DNA of 21,735 bases from Balneolales bacterium (GTDB lineage Bacteria; Bacteroidota; Rhodothermia; Balneolales; HLUCCA01), in NCBI GenBank assembly GCA_022565415.1, contig JAIUMT010000014.1:1-21735 (forward strand), written 5' to 3'. Under the pieces are notes generated by a model. The model was not told the DNA's origin and did no database searches. It saw nothing but the letters and a program-made list of their open reading frames with translations. Every line of letters starts with the position of its first letter. Within the stretch, counting starts at the first letter, position 1. The translations under genes were made by a program, and so were the position numbers. Below are positions 1 to 8,054 of this stretch, one piece after another.

Positions 1-206
1 AATTGGATTTGCTGAATGGCGATTTCCAAAAGACGTTTCCATCGATGGACAAATCGGCAACCTACTATTTGTATTGTCGCTCGGGGAATAGAAGCGGTCA
101 GGCCGCGCAGATGATGCGCATGGAAGGATTCGATAACGTGCATAACATCGGTCGTTTTAGCGATCTCGCGGCATCAGGCCTTGAAACGAAAAGAGGCTTA
201 GATTAA
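1..206 (+). CDS. Rhodanese-like domain protein, C-terminal part (5' partial)
   Basis: The visible 67 codons are the C-terminal half of a rhodanese (sulfurtransferase) domain; the gene starts left of the window. The active-site loop CRSGNRSGQAA is present. Its cysteine, residue 25 of the visible part, is the one that carries a persulfide in this family. It is followed by the helix and the 'GFDNVHNIGR' strand typical of single-domain rhodaneses. A TTG at base 3 could be read as a start, but a complete domain needs about 40 more residues upstream, so it is almost certainly internal. The stop codon is one base before the carbonic anhydrase ATG, so the two are probably co-transcribed. The sulfur substrate cannot be told from the sequence. 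Confidence 0.88.
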   Translation, partial: LDLLNGDFQKTFPSMDKSATYYLYCRSGNRSGQAAQMMRMEGFDNVHNIGRFSDLAASGLETKRGLD

Positions 207-207
207 C

Positions 208-798
208 ATGGATCAAATCGACGATTTACTGGCGTATAATAAGTCCTGGGCAGAGCGGGCCAAAACCGACGACGCTCAATACTTCGACCGAATGGCGGAT
301 AAGCAAAATCCGTCTATTCTGTGGATCGGATGTTCTGATAGTCGGGTTCCGCCAAGTGTTATAACCGGCGCAAAACCTGGTGTGATGTTTATTCATCGCA
401 ATATTGCCAACCTGGCGGTTCATTCTGATATCAGTTTTTTGGCCGTGCTGGAGTATTCGGTTGATGTGCTCAAGGTCGATCATATTGTCGTGGCGGGACA
501 TTACAACTGCGGAGGGGTCAAAGCGGCATGTTCGCATGAGCCGGCTCCCGACATGGTAGACCACTGGATTCAACATATTCGCGACATCAAGCGGATGTAT
601 CAATCGGAATTGGATGCCATCACAAATCCAAAAAACAGGGAAAATAGGTTGGTTGAACTCAATGTGATTGAGCAAATACGCAATATCGCAAATACGACGA
701 CGGTGCGGCGGTCACGCAAGAGAGGGGCTTCGCTTAAGTTGCATGGATTGGTTTACGACACGGCAACGGGGGAATTGCAGAGGCTTATCGAGAGTTAG
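208..798 (+). CDS. can: Beta-class carbonic anhydrase
   Basis: This 196-residue cytoplasmic enzyme interconverts CO2 and bicarbonate. All expected catalytic residues of the beta class are visible. The zinc ligands are Cys42 (in CSDSRVPP), His98 and Cys101 (in GHYNCGGVKAA), and the Asp44-Arg46 pair orders the catalytic water. The length is usual for the Can/CynT type. Near the C-terminus the canonical 'W-K-RG' strand reads RSRKRGASLKLHG, so the usual tryptophan is replaced, but the frame stays open to a normal end. The ATG lies one base after the rhodanese stop, implying translational coupling. There is no bicarbonate transporter in view, so a housekeeping role in supplying bicarbonate is the simplest reading. 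Confidence 0.95.
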   Translation: MDQIDDLLAYNKSWAERAKTDDAQYFDRMADKQNPSILWIGCSDSRVPPSVITGAKPGVMFIHRNIANLAVHSDISFLAVLEYSVDVLKVDHIVVAGHYNCGGVKAACSHEPAPDMVDHWIQHIRDIKRMYQSELDAITNPKNRENRLVELNVIEQIRNIANTTTVRRSRKRGASLKLHGLVYDTATGELQRLIES

Positions 799-836
799 AA
801 GTTGGGTATTTGTAAACGTGGATTTTGGGGTATCAA

Positions 837-870
837 AGTTGTTCCGCATTGAATTAGCGGGAGCTCAACT
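837..870 (+). terminator. Possible hairpin terminator after carbonic anhydrase
   Basis: AGTTG (837-841) pairs with CAACT (866-870), and CCGC (844-847) pairs with GCGG (857-860) around a 9-base loop. It starts 39 bases after the carbonic anhydrase stop. No T-run follows, so it is not a textbook intrinsic terminator; it may be a processing structure or chance. Confidence 0.3.
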
Positions 871-1004
871 CTGAAAGGTAATTCCACGATTTGAATAGAG
901 GCAAAATCAGCGTTTAATCGACCATTTTTGTTAAGGGATGATTTTTAACTAATCTGCACTATATTGTAGTACGAAGTTATCCATACAACGACAAACAGGT
1001 CATC

Positions 1005-4000
1005 ATGTCATTACTAATGCTGTCGGTACTTTTATTAGTAGCCGGGTCCTCGCAGCTATATGCCGACTCTCCCAATAATACGCTACAATCCATTGTCTAT
1101 CCTGAAACGATTGAGTTTCAGCACTTAGGCATGCGAGACGGACTAGCAAGTAGTTCCATTATCCATATTACCCAAGATAAAGACGGATTTATCTGGATTA
1201 CTGGTCAGGACGGAGTTAGTCGCTATGATGGACACACAATTACAGTTTTCAATCCGCCTAGTTCCAGCATTTGGCCTGAACAGTTTTCATCTGATAAAGC
1301 ATTCGTTACGCCTGATAACGATATCTGGGTTGGATATGCCTGGACCGATATTCTGGCAAAGTTTAATCACGAAACGGGTGATTTCGACTATTTCTACATG
1401 GATGAAATCTTGGATCCGCCCGGTGGCACAGCTCACGTTCGCATACTTGGCCACGATGAACATCAGAACAGACTTTGGCTGGCAATTCCCCATCACGGGA
1501 ATATTAATCACCCCTTGATTGTCACCATAGATGCTTCTACCGGTGAACTTGTTGAAGTTTATGCCGATGAAGAGGGTGAGTCACTCATGCAATTCGGAAA
1601 TTTCTTCTGGAACATGATTGGTCAGGTTATTTTGGATGGATTCGCTGTTACCGACGATGCGGTTTGGCTTGCATCCCGCACAACCATGCATCAAATTACC
1701 CACGAGGGAGAAATTCACAACTACGTATCTCCCGATTTTGGCGAAATCAACGAAGAAACGGGTAAAAGTACAGCATTCGAACTGTCATCGCGTATTTTTT
1801 TCGATCGCCCTGAGGAAACACGGGTACGGATTGAGGTTTTTGAAATCAGGGAGGTGGTTTACAACGGAGAAAAGCAGCTCTGGGTAACGACCGACTATGG
1901 CATTTTCCGCTACGATGACGAAACGGATCGTTTTTTGACGATGCCCGAATTTCCATTCATCGATGATTTTGATGAATCTGGCTACTTCTCTGTTTATCAG
2001 GATAAGGACCAACATATTTGGGTAGGAGGTTATCAGGGAAATTTCAAGATTGAGTTTGATGGGGAGCAGCACGGAGAGCCTGTAAATCTTCAGGAAGATC
2101 CCGCTCTAAATTTTACCAGAAGAGTTGTACTTATTCCTCATGCCGAAAATGATCGTTACATCTGGTTCGTTAACGGAATTAAGGATGGGAGCTTTAATGG
2201 CACTGCGGGGGTAAATGTGTACGATAAGGTCGAGAAGAGCTTTACGTTAGTACAAGCCAATTCGAGTAGTAATGAGACAATTCAATCGAATGAACATATA
2301 AGCCGGGTTCATTTAGATGATTTCGGCGGTGTTTGGGTATCGGATCGTTATTCTGGTCTGTCGTTTTTTAATCCGAACCGAACTCGTTTTCGTGACTATA
2401 TCCAAGACCAGGAAATTCGCGACGATTTAGGTGCTTTTTCGATGTTTCAGGCAACGGAAGATGAGGATGGAAACATCTGGGCGGGTTCTATGAACGGCAG
2501 AGTTTACGTTAATAAGGCCGGGACCGATCAATCCGTTTTGTTTTTGAAACTGGAGAACCTCCGTCATCCAGGTCTAGAGGGCAGAAACTGGGTTATGAGA
2601 TTGTATGTAGAACAGCCCGGAGTTATCTGGCTGGCAACGGAATGGAGCGGGCTGCAGCGTATTCAATTTAACAGAGAAACGCTCGAAATTATGGATACGG
2701 AAATTTGGATTCCAAACTCAGGTGAAGATGGTTATCGCGTAGGTCTTCCTCAGAATTTTGCTCGTGTTAATGAAAACGAAATCGTAATTGGTACATCGGT
2801 AGGTATAGCCATTTACCATATTGATGAAGGTCGATTTGAGTCGGTAGATTACGGAGAGGGTGGTGTGTATACCAGCGATCATAATTACGGGAACTGGAGT
2901 TTCACAGATAGCAGGGGATATGTTTGGTTTTATGGGAATAATAGGATTGGTGCGCGCAGAATTAATCCCGAAACCTTGGAAATTAAGCATTTGAATCAGC
3001 CTGAGAATACGCCCGATTCATTGGTAAGACGGTTTTCGACAGTTACTACATTGTTTGAAGATCGAAATGGCGACATCATTATTGGGGATCCGTTGATGAA
3101 GCTCGACAGAGAAAACGACTATTTTGTGCCGTTTCTGGAGGATGAGTTTATAGACTTGAATATCTATAATCAACTCGAGGATGGGTCATACATCACCGCA
3201 CGTTACGGGACGGGTGTTTTCATTCTCAGCGAGGAAGGGGAAATTCTCAAACGCATTTATAATGCAAACGGGTTGTCGAGTAATTATGTGACATCGGTTA
3301 ATCTGGATGCGCATGAAAACTTGTGGATTCTACATGCACTAGGTATATCATTTTATGATCGTGAGAACGATCTCGTGGTAAACTACGATCATAACCACGG
3401 ATTGGACACAAGCTCGGAAACGGCTTTTAGAATGCATCATTTTCCATCGGGTAGAATGATGCCCATTTGGATCGGAAGTACGCAGAAAATTCTGTTTCAT
3501 CCGGATGAAATCAGGCAACGTACGTCAGGTTATCCGTTAAAGATTACGCAGGCGCGGGTGGGCGATAGAACATTGCCGCTGAACACGACTAGTGCTGCAG
3601 CTCAGGTGAAAGAGAGAAACTCCGAAATTACCATATCATTTACAGCGCCCACATTTGACCAGGCTGAAAAGCAAGAGTTTCGATACCGGTTGGGTGAGTC
3701 AGACGCTGATTGGTCGTCGTGGTCTCGTAACAGAGAATTAACCCTCGCTAGTCTGGCGCCGGGCGGTTACACAGCCGAAATTCAAACCCGTGACGGCAAT
3801 CAATTGGTGAATCCGCAGACGGTGCAGTACGCGTTTTACATTCAGCCACCGTGGTATGCGACGATTTGGGCGCAGATGTTCTGGCTGATTTTGCTTTTTG
3901 CCGTGGCCGGATATGGCGCGATACGTCTGGCGCGTTTCCGAACCGAGCAAGAATCGATTCGCCTCAGAGCCGAGCAGTCGGAGGAGCTGGCCCGCATCGA

Positions 4001-5561
4001 CCGCGTCAAAACCGGACTTATGCTCAATATTTCGCACGAGCTTCGAACGCCGTTATCGTTAATTATGGCGCCATTGGAGCAAATCAAGGCGTTGTCGTCG
4101 GCGATGGGCGAGCAAGGGAAACGCTATTCTGAGGTGGCCTGGAATAACGTCAAGCGTTTACATCAGCTGGTTGAACAGGTTTTAGACCTGACCCGACTTG
4201 AGCTTGGAGAGCTGAAAATGCGTGTGCGTCCGATTTCGGTTAACGTCAATATTAAGCGATTGATAGACTTCTTTGAATCGTATGCCGAGCAACATCAGGT
4301 AAAACTTAACCTAATAGGATTAGAATCAGACCGGAAGCTATACGTCGACACCGATAAGTTCGAGAAAATCGTATTTAATCTGCTATCGAATGCAATTAAG
4401 TTTTCAGGCTCCGGCGATGTGGTTACAGTTCGACTTGCCGAAGAAGATAACCGGTTAAAAATCGAGGTTATTGATACGGGTCGAGGCATGGACGAAAAGA
4501 CTATAGCTACCATTTTTGAGCGGTTTTCATCCAACGAAGAACCCCAAGAAACTGGCATGAAAGTACTCGGAATTGGGTTGTCGATTGCCCGCGAGTATGT
4601 GTCATTGCACGGAGGGGAGATTTCGGTAGAGAGTGAGGTCGGGAAGGGCAGTGTATTTACCGTTTCGCTTCCATTTGGAAAGGCGCACTTCGCCAGCGAA
4701 GTCATCGACGAGGACGTAACGGATGAAGAGTATGCGTTTACAGCAACGGTATCATCCGCCCCGGCTGCTTCGAAAGGGGTTTTGTCGAAGCGTGACGAAA
4801 CGGTTCGGGAGTTTTTTCCTGGCAAGGAAGCGCCACTCATTTTGATAGTGGAGGATAACCGGGAGTTGGCCGGATTCATCCGTGATGTGCTGGCCGATAC
4901 CTACCGCGTTGAAATTGCCTCAAACGGGAGCGAAGGTATTAAGCAGACATCGTTGCTTCGACCCGATTTGGTGATTACGGATATTATGATGCCTGAAATT
5001 GACGGATTCGGGGTGTTGGCCCACATCCGGGATACTCCGGAATTTGCGCTATTGCCGGTAATTATCCTTTCGGCGCGATCGGAGCTCGAAGACCGCATCA
5101 GAGGATTTGAAATTGGCGTTAATGCGTATTTATCGAAGCCGTTTAACACTACCGAGTTGTTGGTTCGTATCGATAATCTGCTCAGGCTGAAACAAGAGCG
5201 GGATTCTGCGCGCGAAGAGCTGGGAGAATCGTCGGAAGGAGTTTTTGTAAATGAGTCTGATTTGGCCCTTGTCAAGAAGCTTGAGGTTTACGTGCTGGAA
5301 CGTATTTCTAACAGCGATGTAACGGCTGAGGAGCTGGCTACCGCGGTAAATCAGAGTCGGAGTAATTTGTATCGGAATCTGAAAACGACTACTGGGTTTA
5401 CGCCGGCTGAGTTTGTTCGGGAGCTGAGACTTCGAGAAGCAGAGCGTATGTTGACGCGTAATCCGGGTTTGCGTGTCTCTGAGGTTGCTTCGAAAGTCGG
5501 ATTTTCGAATACTTCGTACTTCTCTAGATTGTATAAGAAGCGATTTTCGGGAGAAGCTTAA
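1005..5561 (+). CDS. Hybrid two-component system sensor/regulator (HTCS), propeller-sensor type
   Basis: This 1518-residue single-protein signalling system belongs to the class that controls polysaccharide-utilisation genes in Bacteroidota. A signal peptide (residues 1-20) leads to a periplasmic part with many Reg_prop-type propeller blades ('DGFIWITGQDGVSRYDG', 'GGVWVSDRYSGLSFF'), to about residue 870. A Y_Y_Y domain follows (about 873-946), then one membrane helix (about 953-973). The kinase has His1011 in NISHELRTPL, the N box FNLLSNAIKFS, G1 box DTGRGMD and G2 box GIGLS. The receiver domain (about 1278-1390) has Asp1326 in TDIMMPEIDG and the conserved SKPF lysine. An AraC-type helix-turn-helix ends the protein (about 1415-1515). 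All phosphotransfer residues are intact. The start was chosen because the signal peptide begins there. No adjacent SusC/SusD pair identifies the target; the nearest susC-like gene is 15 kb away. Confidence 0.95.
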   Translation: MSLLMLSVLLLVAGSSQLYADSPNNTLQSIVYPETIEFQHLGMRDGLASSSIIHITQDKDGFIWITGQDGVSRYDGHTITVFNPPSSSIWPEQFSSDKAFVTPDNDIWVGYAWTDILAKFNHETGDFDYFYMDEILDPPGGTAHVRILGHDEHQNRLWLAIPHHGNINHPLIVTIDASTGELVEVYADEEGESLMQFGNFFWNMIGQVILDGFAVTDDAVWLASRTTMHQITHEGEIHNYVSPDFGEINEETGKSTAFELSSRIFFDRPEETRVRIEVFEIREVVYNGEKQLWVTTDYGIFRYDDETDRFLTMPEFPFIDDFDESGYFSVYQDKDQHIWVGGYQGNFKIEFDGEQHGEPVNLQEDPALNFTRRVVLIPHAENDRYIWFVNGIKDGSFNGTAGVNVYDKVEKSFTLVQANSSSNETIQSNEHISRVHLDDFGGVWVSDRYSGLSFFNPNRTRFRDYIQDQEIRDDLGAFSMFQATEDEDGNIWAGSMNGRVYVNKAGTDQSVLFLKLENLRHPGLEGRNWVMRLYVEQPGVIWLATEWSGLQRIQFNRETLEIMDTEIWIPNSGEDGYRVGLPQNFARVNENEIVIGTSVGIAIYHIDEGRFESVDYGEGGVYTSDHNYGNWSFTDSRGYVWFYGNNRIGARRINPETLEIKHLNQPENTPDSLVRRFSTVTTLFEDRNGDIIIGDPLMKLDRENDYFVPFLEDEFIDLNIYNQLEDGSYITARYGTGVFILSEEGEILKRIYNANGLSSNYVTSVNLDAHENLWILHALGISFYDRENDLVVNYDHNHGLDTSSETAFRMHHFPSGRMMPIWIGSTQKILFHPDEIRQRTSGYPLKITQARVGDRTLPLNTTSAAAQVKERNSEITISFTAPTFDQAEKQEFRYRLGESDADWSSWSRNRELTLASLAPGGYTAEIQTRDGNQLVNPQTVQYAFYIQPPWYATIWAQMFWLILLFAVAGYGAIRLARFRTEQESIRLRAEQSEELARIDRVKTGLMLNISHELRTPLSLIMAPLEQIKALSSAMGEQGKRYSEVAWNNVKRLHQLVEQVLDLTRLELGELKMRVRPISVNVNIKRLIDFFESYAEQHQVKLNLIGLESDRKLYVDTDKFEKIVFNLLSNAIKFSGSGDVVTVRLAEEDNRLKIEVIDTGRGMDEKTIATIFERFSSNEEPQETGMKVLGIGLSIAREYVSLHGGEISVESEVGKGSVFTVSLPFGKAHFASEVIDEDVTDEEYAFTATVSSAPAASKGVLSKRDETVREFFPGKEAPLILIVEDNRELAGFIRDVLADTYRVEIASNGSEGIKQTSLLRPDLVITDIMMPEIDGFGVLAHIRDTPEFALLPVIILSARSELEDRIRGFEIGVNAYLSKPFNTTELLVRIDNLLRLKQERDSAREELGESSEGVFVNESDLALVKKLEVYVLERISNSDVTAEELATAVNQSRSNLYRNLKTTTGFTPAEFVRELRLREAERMLTRNPGLRVSEVASKVGFSNTSYFSRLYKKRFSGEA

Positions 5562-5627
5562 GGATGGAGTTTTTCCACCGCTTTGAGGTTTGTATGAAGC
5601 TCGGCTCAAGCTTGATTGCTCGTCCTT

Positions 5628-5657
5628 TGTTCTAAGCGTGAGGCTTGTAACAAAACC
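5628..5657. repeat. REP-like palindromic repeat, copy 1
   Basis: This is the first of two 30-base near-identical direct copies (29 of 30 bases match copy 2). It contains GTTCTAAG, a 7-base loop CGTGAGG, then CTTGTAAC, followed by AAAACC. The arms pair imperfectly (two mismatches). Its position between convergent genes is typical of REP-type elements. Confidence 0.6.
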
Positions 5658-5753
5658 ACGGTCAGCTACATTTGTCGAAGTATAGATAAACCAACTTAGT
5701 TATATGAACTTCATCTGCTTTTAAGCGATTTGTGATATGTTCGTCTTTTTACA

Positions 5754-5783
5754 TGTTCTAAGCGTGAGGCTTGGAACAAAACC
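5754..5783. repeat. REP-like palindromic repeat, copy 2
   Basis: The second copy starts 126 bases after the first. Here the right arm is CTTGGAAC, so GTTCTAAG/CTTGGAAC forms an 8-base-pair stem (one G-U pair) around CGTGAGG. The single difference from copy 1 improves the pairing. Confidence 0.6.
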
Positions 5784-5801
5784 TATGGGACTTATACACA
5801 T

Positions 5802-5837
5802 AAAAAAAGGTCAGACAGCGTGAGCTACCTGACCTTT
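5802..5837 (-). terminator. Intrinsic terminator of the minus-strand small secreted protein gene
   Basis: AAAGGTCAG (5806-5814) and CTGACCTTT (5829-5837) form a perfect 9-base-pair stem with a 14-base loop. Read on the minus strand, the hairpin is followed by an unbroken run of T (complement of A at 5802-5808). It begins 25 bases after the stop codon of the gene at 5863-6366. With short A/T runs on both sides it may also stop transcripts coming from the left. Confidence 0.85.
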
Positions 5838-5862
5838 AAGATCTTTTGCTTAGCGAATGAGG

Positions 5863-6366
5863 TTAGTCGATTCGCATAACGCCATCCCACTCATCATTCT
5901 CAGTAATGCTAAGAACTGCATTCGGATATGTTTCTACAGTCGGACTTCCAACCCAGATATTATAGTTACCTGATAGTGGTTTATTAAAAAGAATTCCGGC
6001 TCCTCCTGGAATATTACTAGAGGCGCACACCCATCTCTCGTCGGGAGTGTAAATCAAGATAGACACATCAACGGCCTGAGATTGAGCCAGGAAACTAAGC
6101 AGATAATCACCAGCAGTGAAGTTTAGGTCAACATCAGGCGCATCATAATTAATAAAACCAACGCAACCCGTTACCGGCATTGCGGTATCGCCACCAGCTT
6201 CCACTTCGATTGTATGCGGATCGGGAGTAAAGCCACTGGTAAGATCAACTGTTCCGAACATTGGTTCAGCATGATAGTTTGGAAGTTTAACTTCTTGTGC
6301 TAGTGTAATTGCCGCAGACCCCAGAATTACAACCACAGCAAGAGATAGATTTTTTAGAGTTTTCAT
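5863..6366 (-). CDS. Small secreted protein, 'GFTPDP'-type beta-sandwich family
   Basis: This 167-residue exported protein starts with a signal peptide (residues 1-24, ending TLAQ). The mature part has a pattern I recall from many small secreted bacterial proteins: 'FGTVDLTSGFTPDPHTIEVEAGG', then Cys68 (GCVGFI), 'APDVDLNFTAGDYLLSF', a strand ending in Cys114 (RWVCAS), and 'NKPLSGNYNIWVG'. The layout resembles a pre-peptidase C-terminal (PPC)-like beta-sandwich, and Cys68 and Cys114 are placed to form a disulfide in the periplasm. There is no catalytic motif. In many relatives the region after the second cysteine is Asp-rich (CDDD); here it is CASSN, so any metal site of that type would be missing. 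It is a single-gene transcript with its own terminator. The function is unknown. Confidence 0.8.
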   Translation of the reverse strand: MKTLKNLSLAVVVILGSAAITLAQEVKLPNYHAEPMFGTVDLTSGFTPDPHTIEVEAGGDTAMPVTGCVGFINYDAPDVDLNFTAGDYLLSFLAQSQAVDVSILIYTPDERWVCASSNIPGGAGILFNKPLSGNYNIWVGSPTVETYPNAVLSITENDEWDGVMRID

Positions 6367-6529
6367 AAACTAAGATTTTTATTAAACGTTGAAATGCATC
6401 AACTTTAGACAACATCAGTAACTCCGATTCGCCATCGATAAGTCTAATCTTTTTAAGTTGTAATAGCAAATTTATTGACTTATTATGGTTAGATACGTTT
6501 AATTGTTAAAAACTTAGGGATGTTTTGTA
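6367..6529. promoter_or_regulatory. Divergent promoter region
   Basis: These 163 bases separate two divergent genes and must hold both promoters. On the minus strand TAAATTTG (complement of 6467-6474) matches the Bacteroidota -7 consensus TAnnTTTG exactly, about 100 bases before the start at 6366, but I see no clear -33 TTG. On the plus strand, TTG (6475-6477) followed 16 bases later by TACGTTTA (6494-6501) is one base off that consensus. Both assignments are tentative. Confidence 0.35.
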
Positions 6530-6943
6530 ATGGATGAATTGAAACAAAAGAAGAATTGGGTTCGGGGTATTTTGGTTGTCGTTGTTCTTGCATTGTATTT
6601 CCTGCCATTGGGTTTGGTAAATCCGTTTATTGTTATTACAATTTTGCCCGTTTATGTTGGGTATCCGCTTGTTGCACTTGCCTGGCGAAAGAATTCGATA
6701 AAATTGGAGTATGCAGCCTATGGATTTTTACTGGTAAGTCTAGGGTTTAGTCTTTTTTATCATGTTCAATGGTTGTTTGATATCGGAGGGGTGCAAACAT
6801 CCAGTTCTACCTCAATATTTCTCTTTTTCTTTTATCCGTTTATTGCGGTTATTTTTGGACTATTAGGCTATTTAGCCGGATTATTAGCTGGTTTTTTTGT
6901 CGAGTATGTAGGTAAGCAAAATTCCGTTGAACCGGAGGCGTAG
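6530..6943 (+). CDS. Small four-helix inner-membrane protein, unknown function
   Basis: This 137-residue protein has a basic N-terminus (MDELKQKKNWVR) and four hydrophobic segments at about 12-29, 31-51, 62-85 and 95-125. It ends in a short charged tail. The GLLGYLAGLLAGFF run in the last helix is glycine-rich and could support helix packing. No family motif is recognised. AGGGA lies about 9 bases upstream of the ATG, a weak ribosome-binding candidate. It is probably a single-gene transcript: the next gene starts 161 bases later on the same strand, after an AT-rich gap. The hydrophobic pattern makes it a credible gene, but no role can be assigned. Confidence 0.75.
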   Translation: MDELKQKKNWVRGILVVVVLALYFLPLGLVNPFIVITILPVYVGYPLVALAWRKNSIKLEYAAYGFLLVSLGFSLFYHVQWLFDIGGVQTSSSTSIFLFFFYPFIAVIFGLLGYLAGLLAGFFVEYVGKQNSVEPEA

Positions 6944-7104
6944 GGAGAGATTTGTTGCTGTCTCAGATAGATAGTAAACTTGCCTTCGTAAATGGCGAAT
7001 ATTATGATTTTGTTATGTGATTAAGATTCAGGATTATGCTCACGTCAAAATCCATATATTCGTCTGCTTAACTAAGTTCTACATTATTCTATATACCTGT
7101 CCTC

Positions 7105-7959
7105 GTGAAGCAATTTCGTTTATTTTATCTGTTTGTCATTCTGCTTTTAACGGTATCGTGCTCAACAGCTCAGCAGTCCTCCGATTCGCTTTCCATTGTT
7201 TACACCAGTAAAAGTCTGGATATCAGCGCTGAAACCGGAAACGCACGTGCCACCACGTGGCATCCTGAGGGTGTTTCAGTTTATCTGGTAGGTCGCGATA
7301 CGCAAAATGTGGTTCGATACGACTTAACTGAACCATGGGACATCTCCACAGCTACTTTTTATCAGGAGTTCGACTTGTCTGGCGCAACTTCGACATCCCC
7401 GGCGCTCGATGTTCCTCACGGACTTTATATTCATGATGAGGGCGCTCTTATGTGGGTGTTTCATCGCACCGAAATATGGGCCTATGAAATGAGCGAGCCG
7501 TGGGATTTGAGCACGGCCAGTATGAGTTCTTATGCCGATTTTAGTGCATTTGTACAGCGTGGTCATGATGTGGATTTCAATCCGGATGGAACCCGTTTAT
7601 ACATCGAGGATCGTACCGAGCGGTCGGTGCATGAACTGAGCCTCAGCACGCCTTGGGACATAACTACCTTCACGCACGAGTACACCCTCGACATCAGCGA
7701 TCAGGAAAAGGAAGTGCGAGGAACCGAATTCATTCACGATGGCAAAACGCTCTTGCTTCTGGATACTGTTCGCCGGGCTATCCTTCGATACACATTAACA
7801 GAAGCTTTCGACTTGCAGACAGCGACATTTTCCGGATTCTACAGCGTCGCAGATAACACGCGTTCGCCTCGGGGGCTGTCGGTACACCCGGATGAACGTA
7901 CCGTTTATGTTACCGGCCGAAATAATCAGCGCATATATCAGTACATATTGCAAGATTAA
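7105..7959 (+). CDS. Lipoprotein with PWDISTA-type beta-propeller repeats
   Basis: This 284-residue protein has a signal sequence ending in LTVSC, so Cys19 is the likely lipidated residue. The lipobox is slightly off consensus (T at -3). The mature part carries four repeats with the signature 'L-x-PWDISTATF': LTEPWDISTATF, MSEPWDLSTASM, LSTPWDITTFTH and LTEAFDLQTATF. Between them lie strands of the form 'PHGLYIHDEG', 'DVDFNPDGTRLYI' and 'PRGLSVHPDERTVYVTGRN'. This is the pattern of a blade-type repeat seen in some marine and phage structural proteins, and it implies a beta-propeller. The start is GTG; no upstream in-frame ATG gives a better signal peptide. It is first in a run of three envelope genes. 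Binding or scaffolding is more likely than catalysis; the ligand is unknown. Confidence 0.82.
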   Translation: MKQFRLFYLFVILLLTVSCSTAQQSSDSLSIVYTSKSLDISAETGNARATTWHPEGVSVYLVGRDTQNVVRYDLTEPWDISTATFYQEFDLSGATSTSPALDVPHGLYIHDEGALMWVFHRTEIWAYEMSEPWDLSTASMSSYADFSAFVQRGHDVDFNPDGTRLYIEDRTERSVHELSLSTPWDITTFTHEYTLDISDQEKEVRGTEFIHDGKTLLLLDTVRRAILRYTLTEAFDLQTATFSGFYSVADNTRSPRGLSVHPDERTVYVTGRNNQRIYQYILQD

Positions 7960-7987
7960 TCGGGTCGGGACAATTTTCTGCAAATAG

Positions 7988-8040
7988 TCGAATATTCGAT
8001 CGAGGGTGTTTCTATATTAAGTCAACTCATACGTTAACTT
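7988..8040. promoter_or_regulatory. Palindrome and dyad upstream of the PEGA-like gene
   Basis: Bases 7988-7999 form a perfect 12-base palindrome, TCGAATATTCGA. Bases 8019-8040 form a second dyad, AAGTCAAC-6 bases-GTTAACTT (7 of 8 pairs), ending 14 bases before the ATG at 8055. The second could fold in the mRNA near the start codon or be a regulator site. No known consensus is matched. Confidence 0.35.
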
Positions 8041-8054
8041 GATTCGCACCTGTT

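Larger units (their letters stand above)
5562..5862. other. Intergenic region between convergent genes
   Basis: No gene is seen in these 301 bases. Directly after the regulator stop, GGATGGA (5562-5568, one bulged A) can pair with TCCACC (5574-5579). This is a small hairpin with a T-rich loop and is weak as a terminator. Two 30-base repeat copies and the terminator of the minus-strand neighbour are listed separately. Confidence 0.6.

Noticed and set aside
226..675. 149-codon minus-strand open frame
   Set aside because: It lies entirely antisense to the carbonic anhydrase, whose catalytic residues are all present.
4295..4879. 194-codon minus-strand open frame inside the first hybrid regulator
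   Set aside because: It is antisense to the kinase and receiver coding region, whose motifs are intact. Its composition is Ser/Asn-rich as expected from an antisense frame.
5815..5825. AGCGTGAG in the terminator loop, also present in the 30-base repeats
   Set aside because: Only eight bases are shared and the surrounding stem is different; chance is sufficient.
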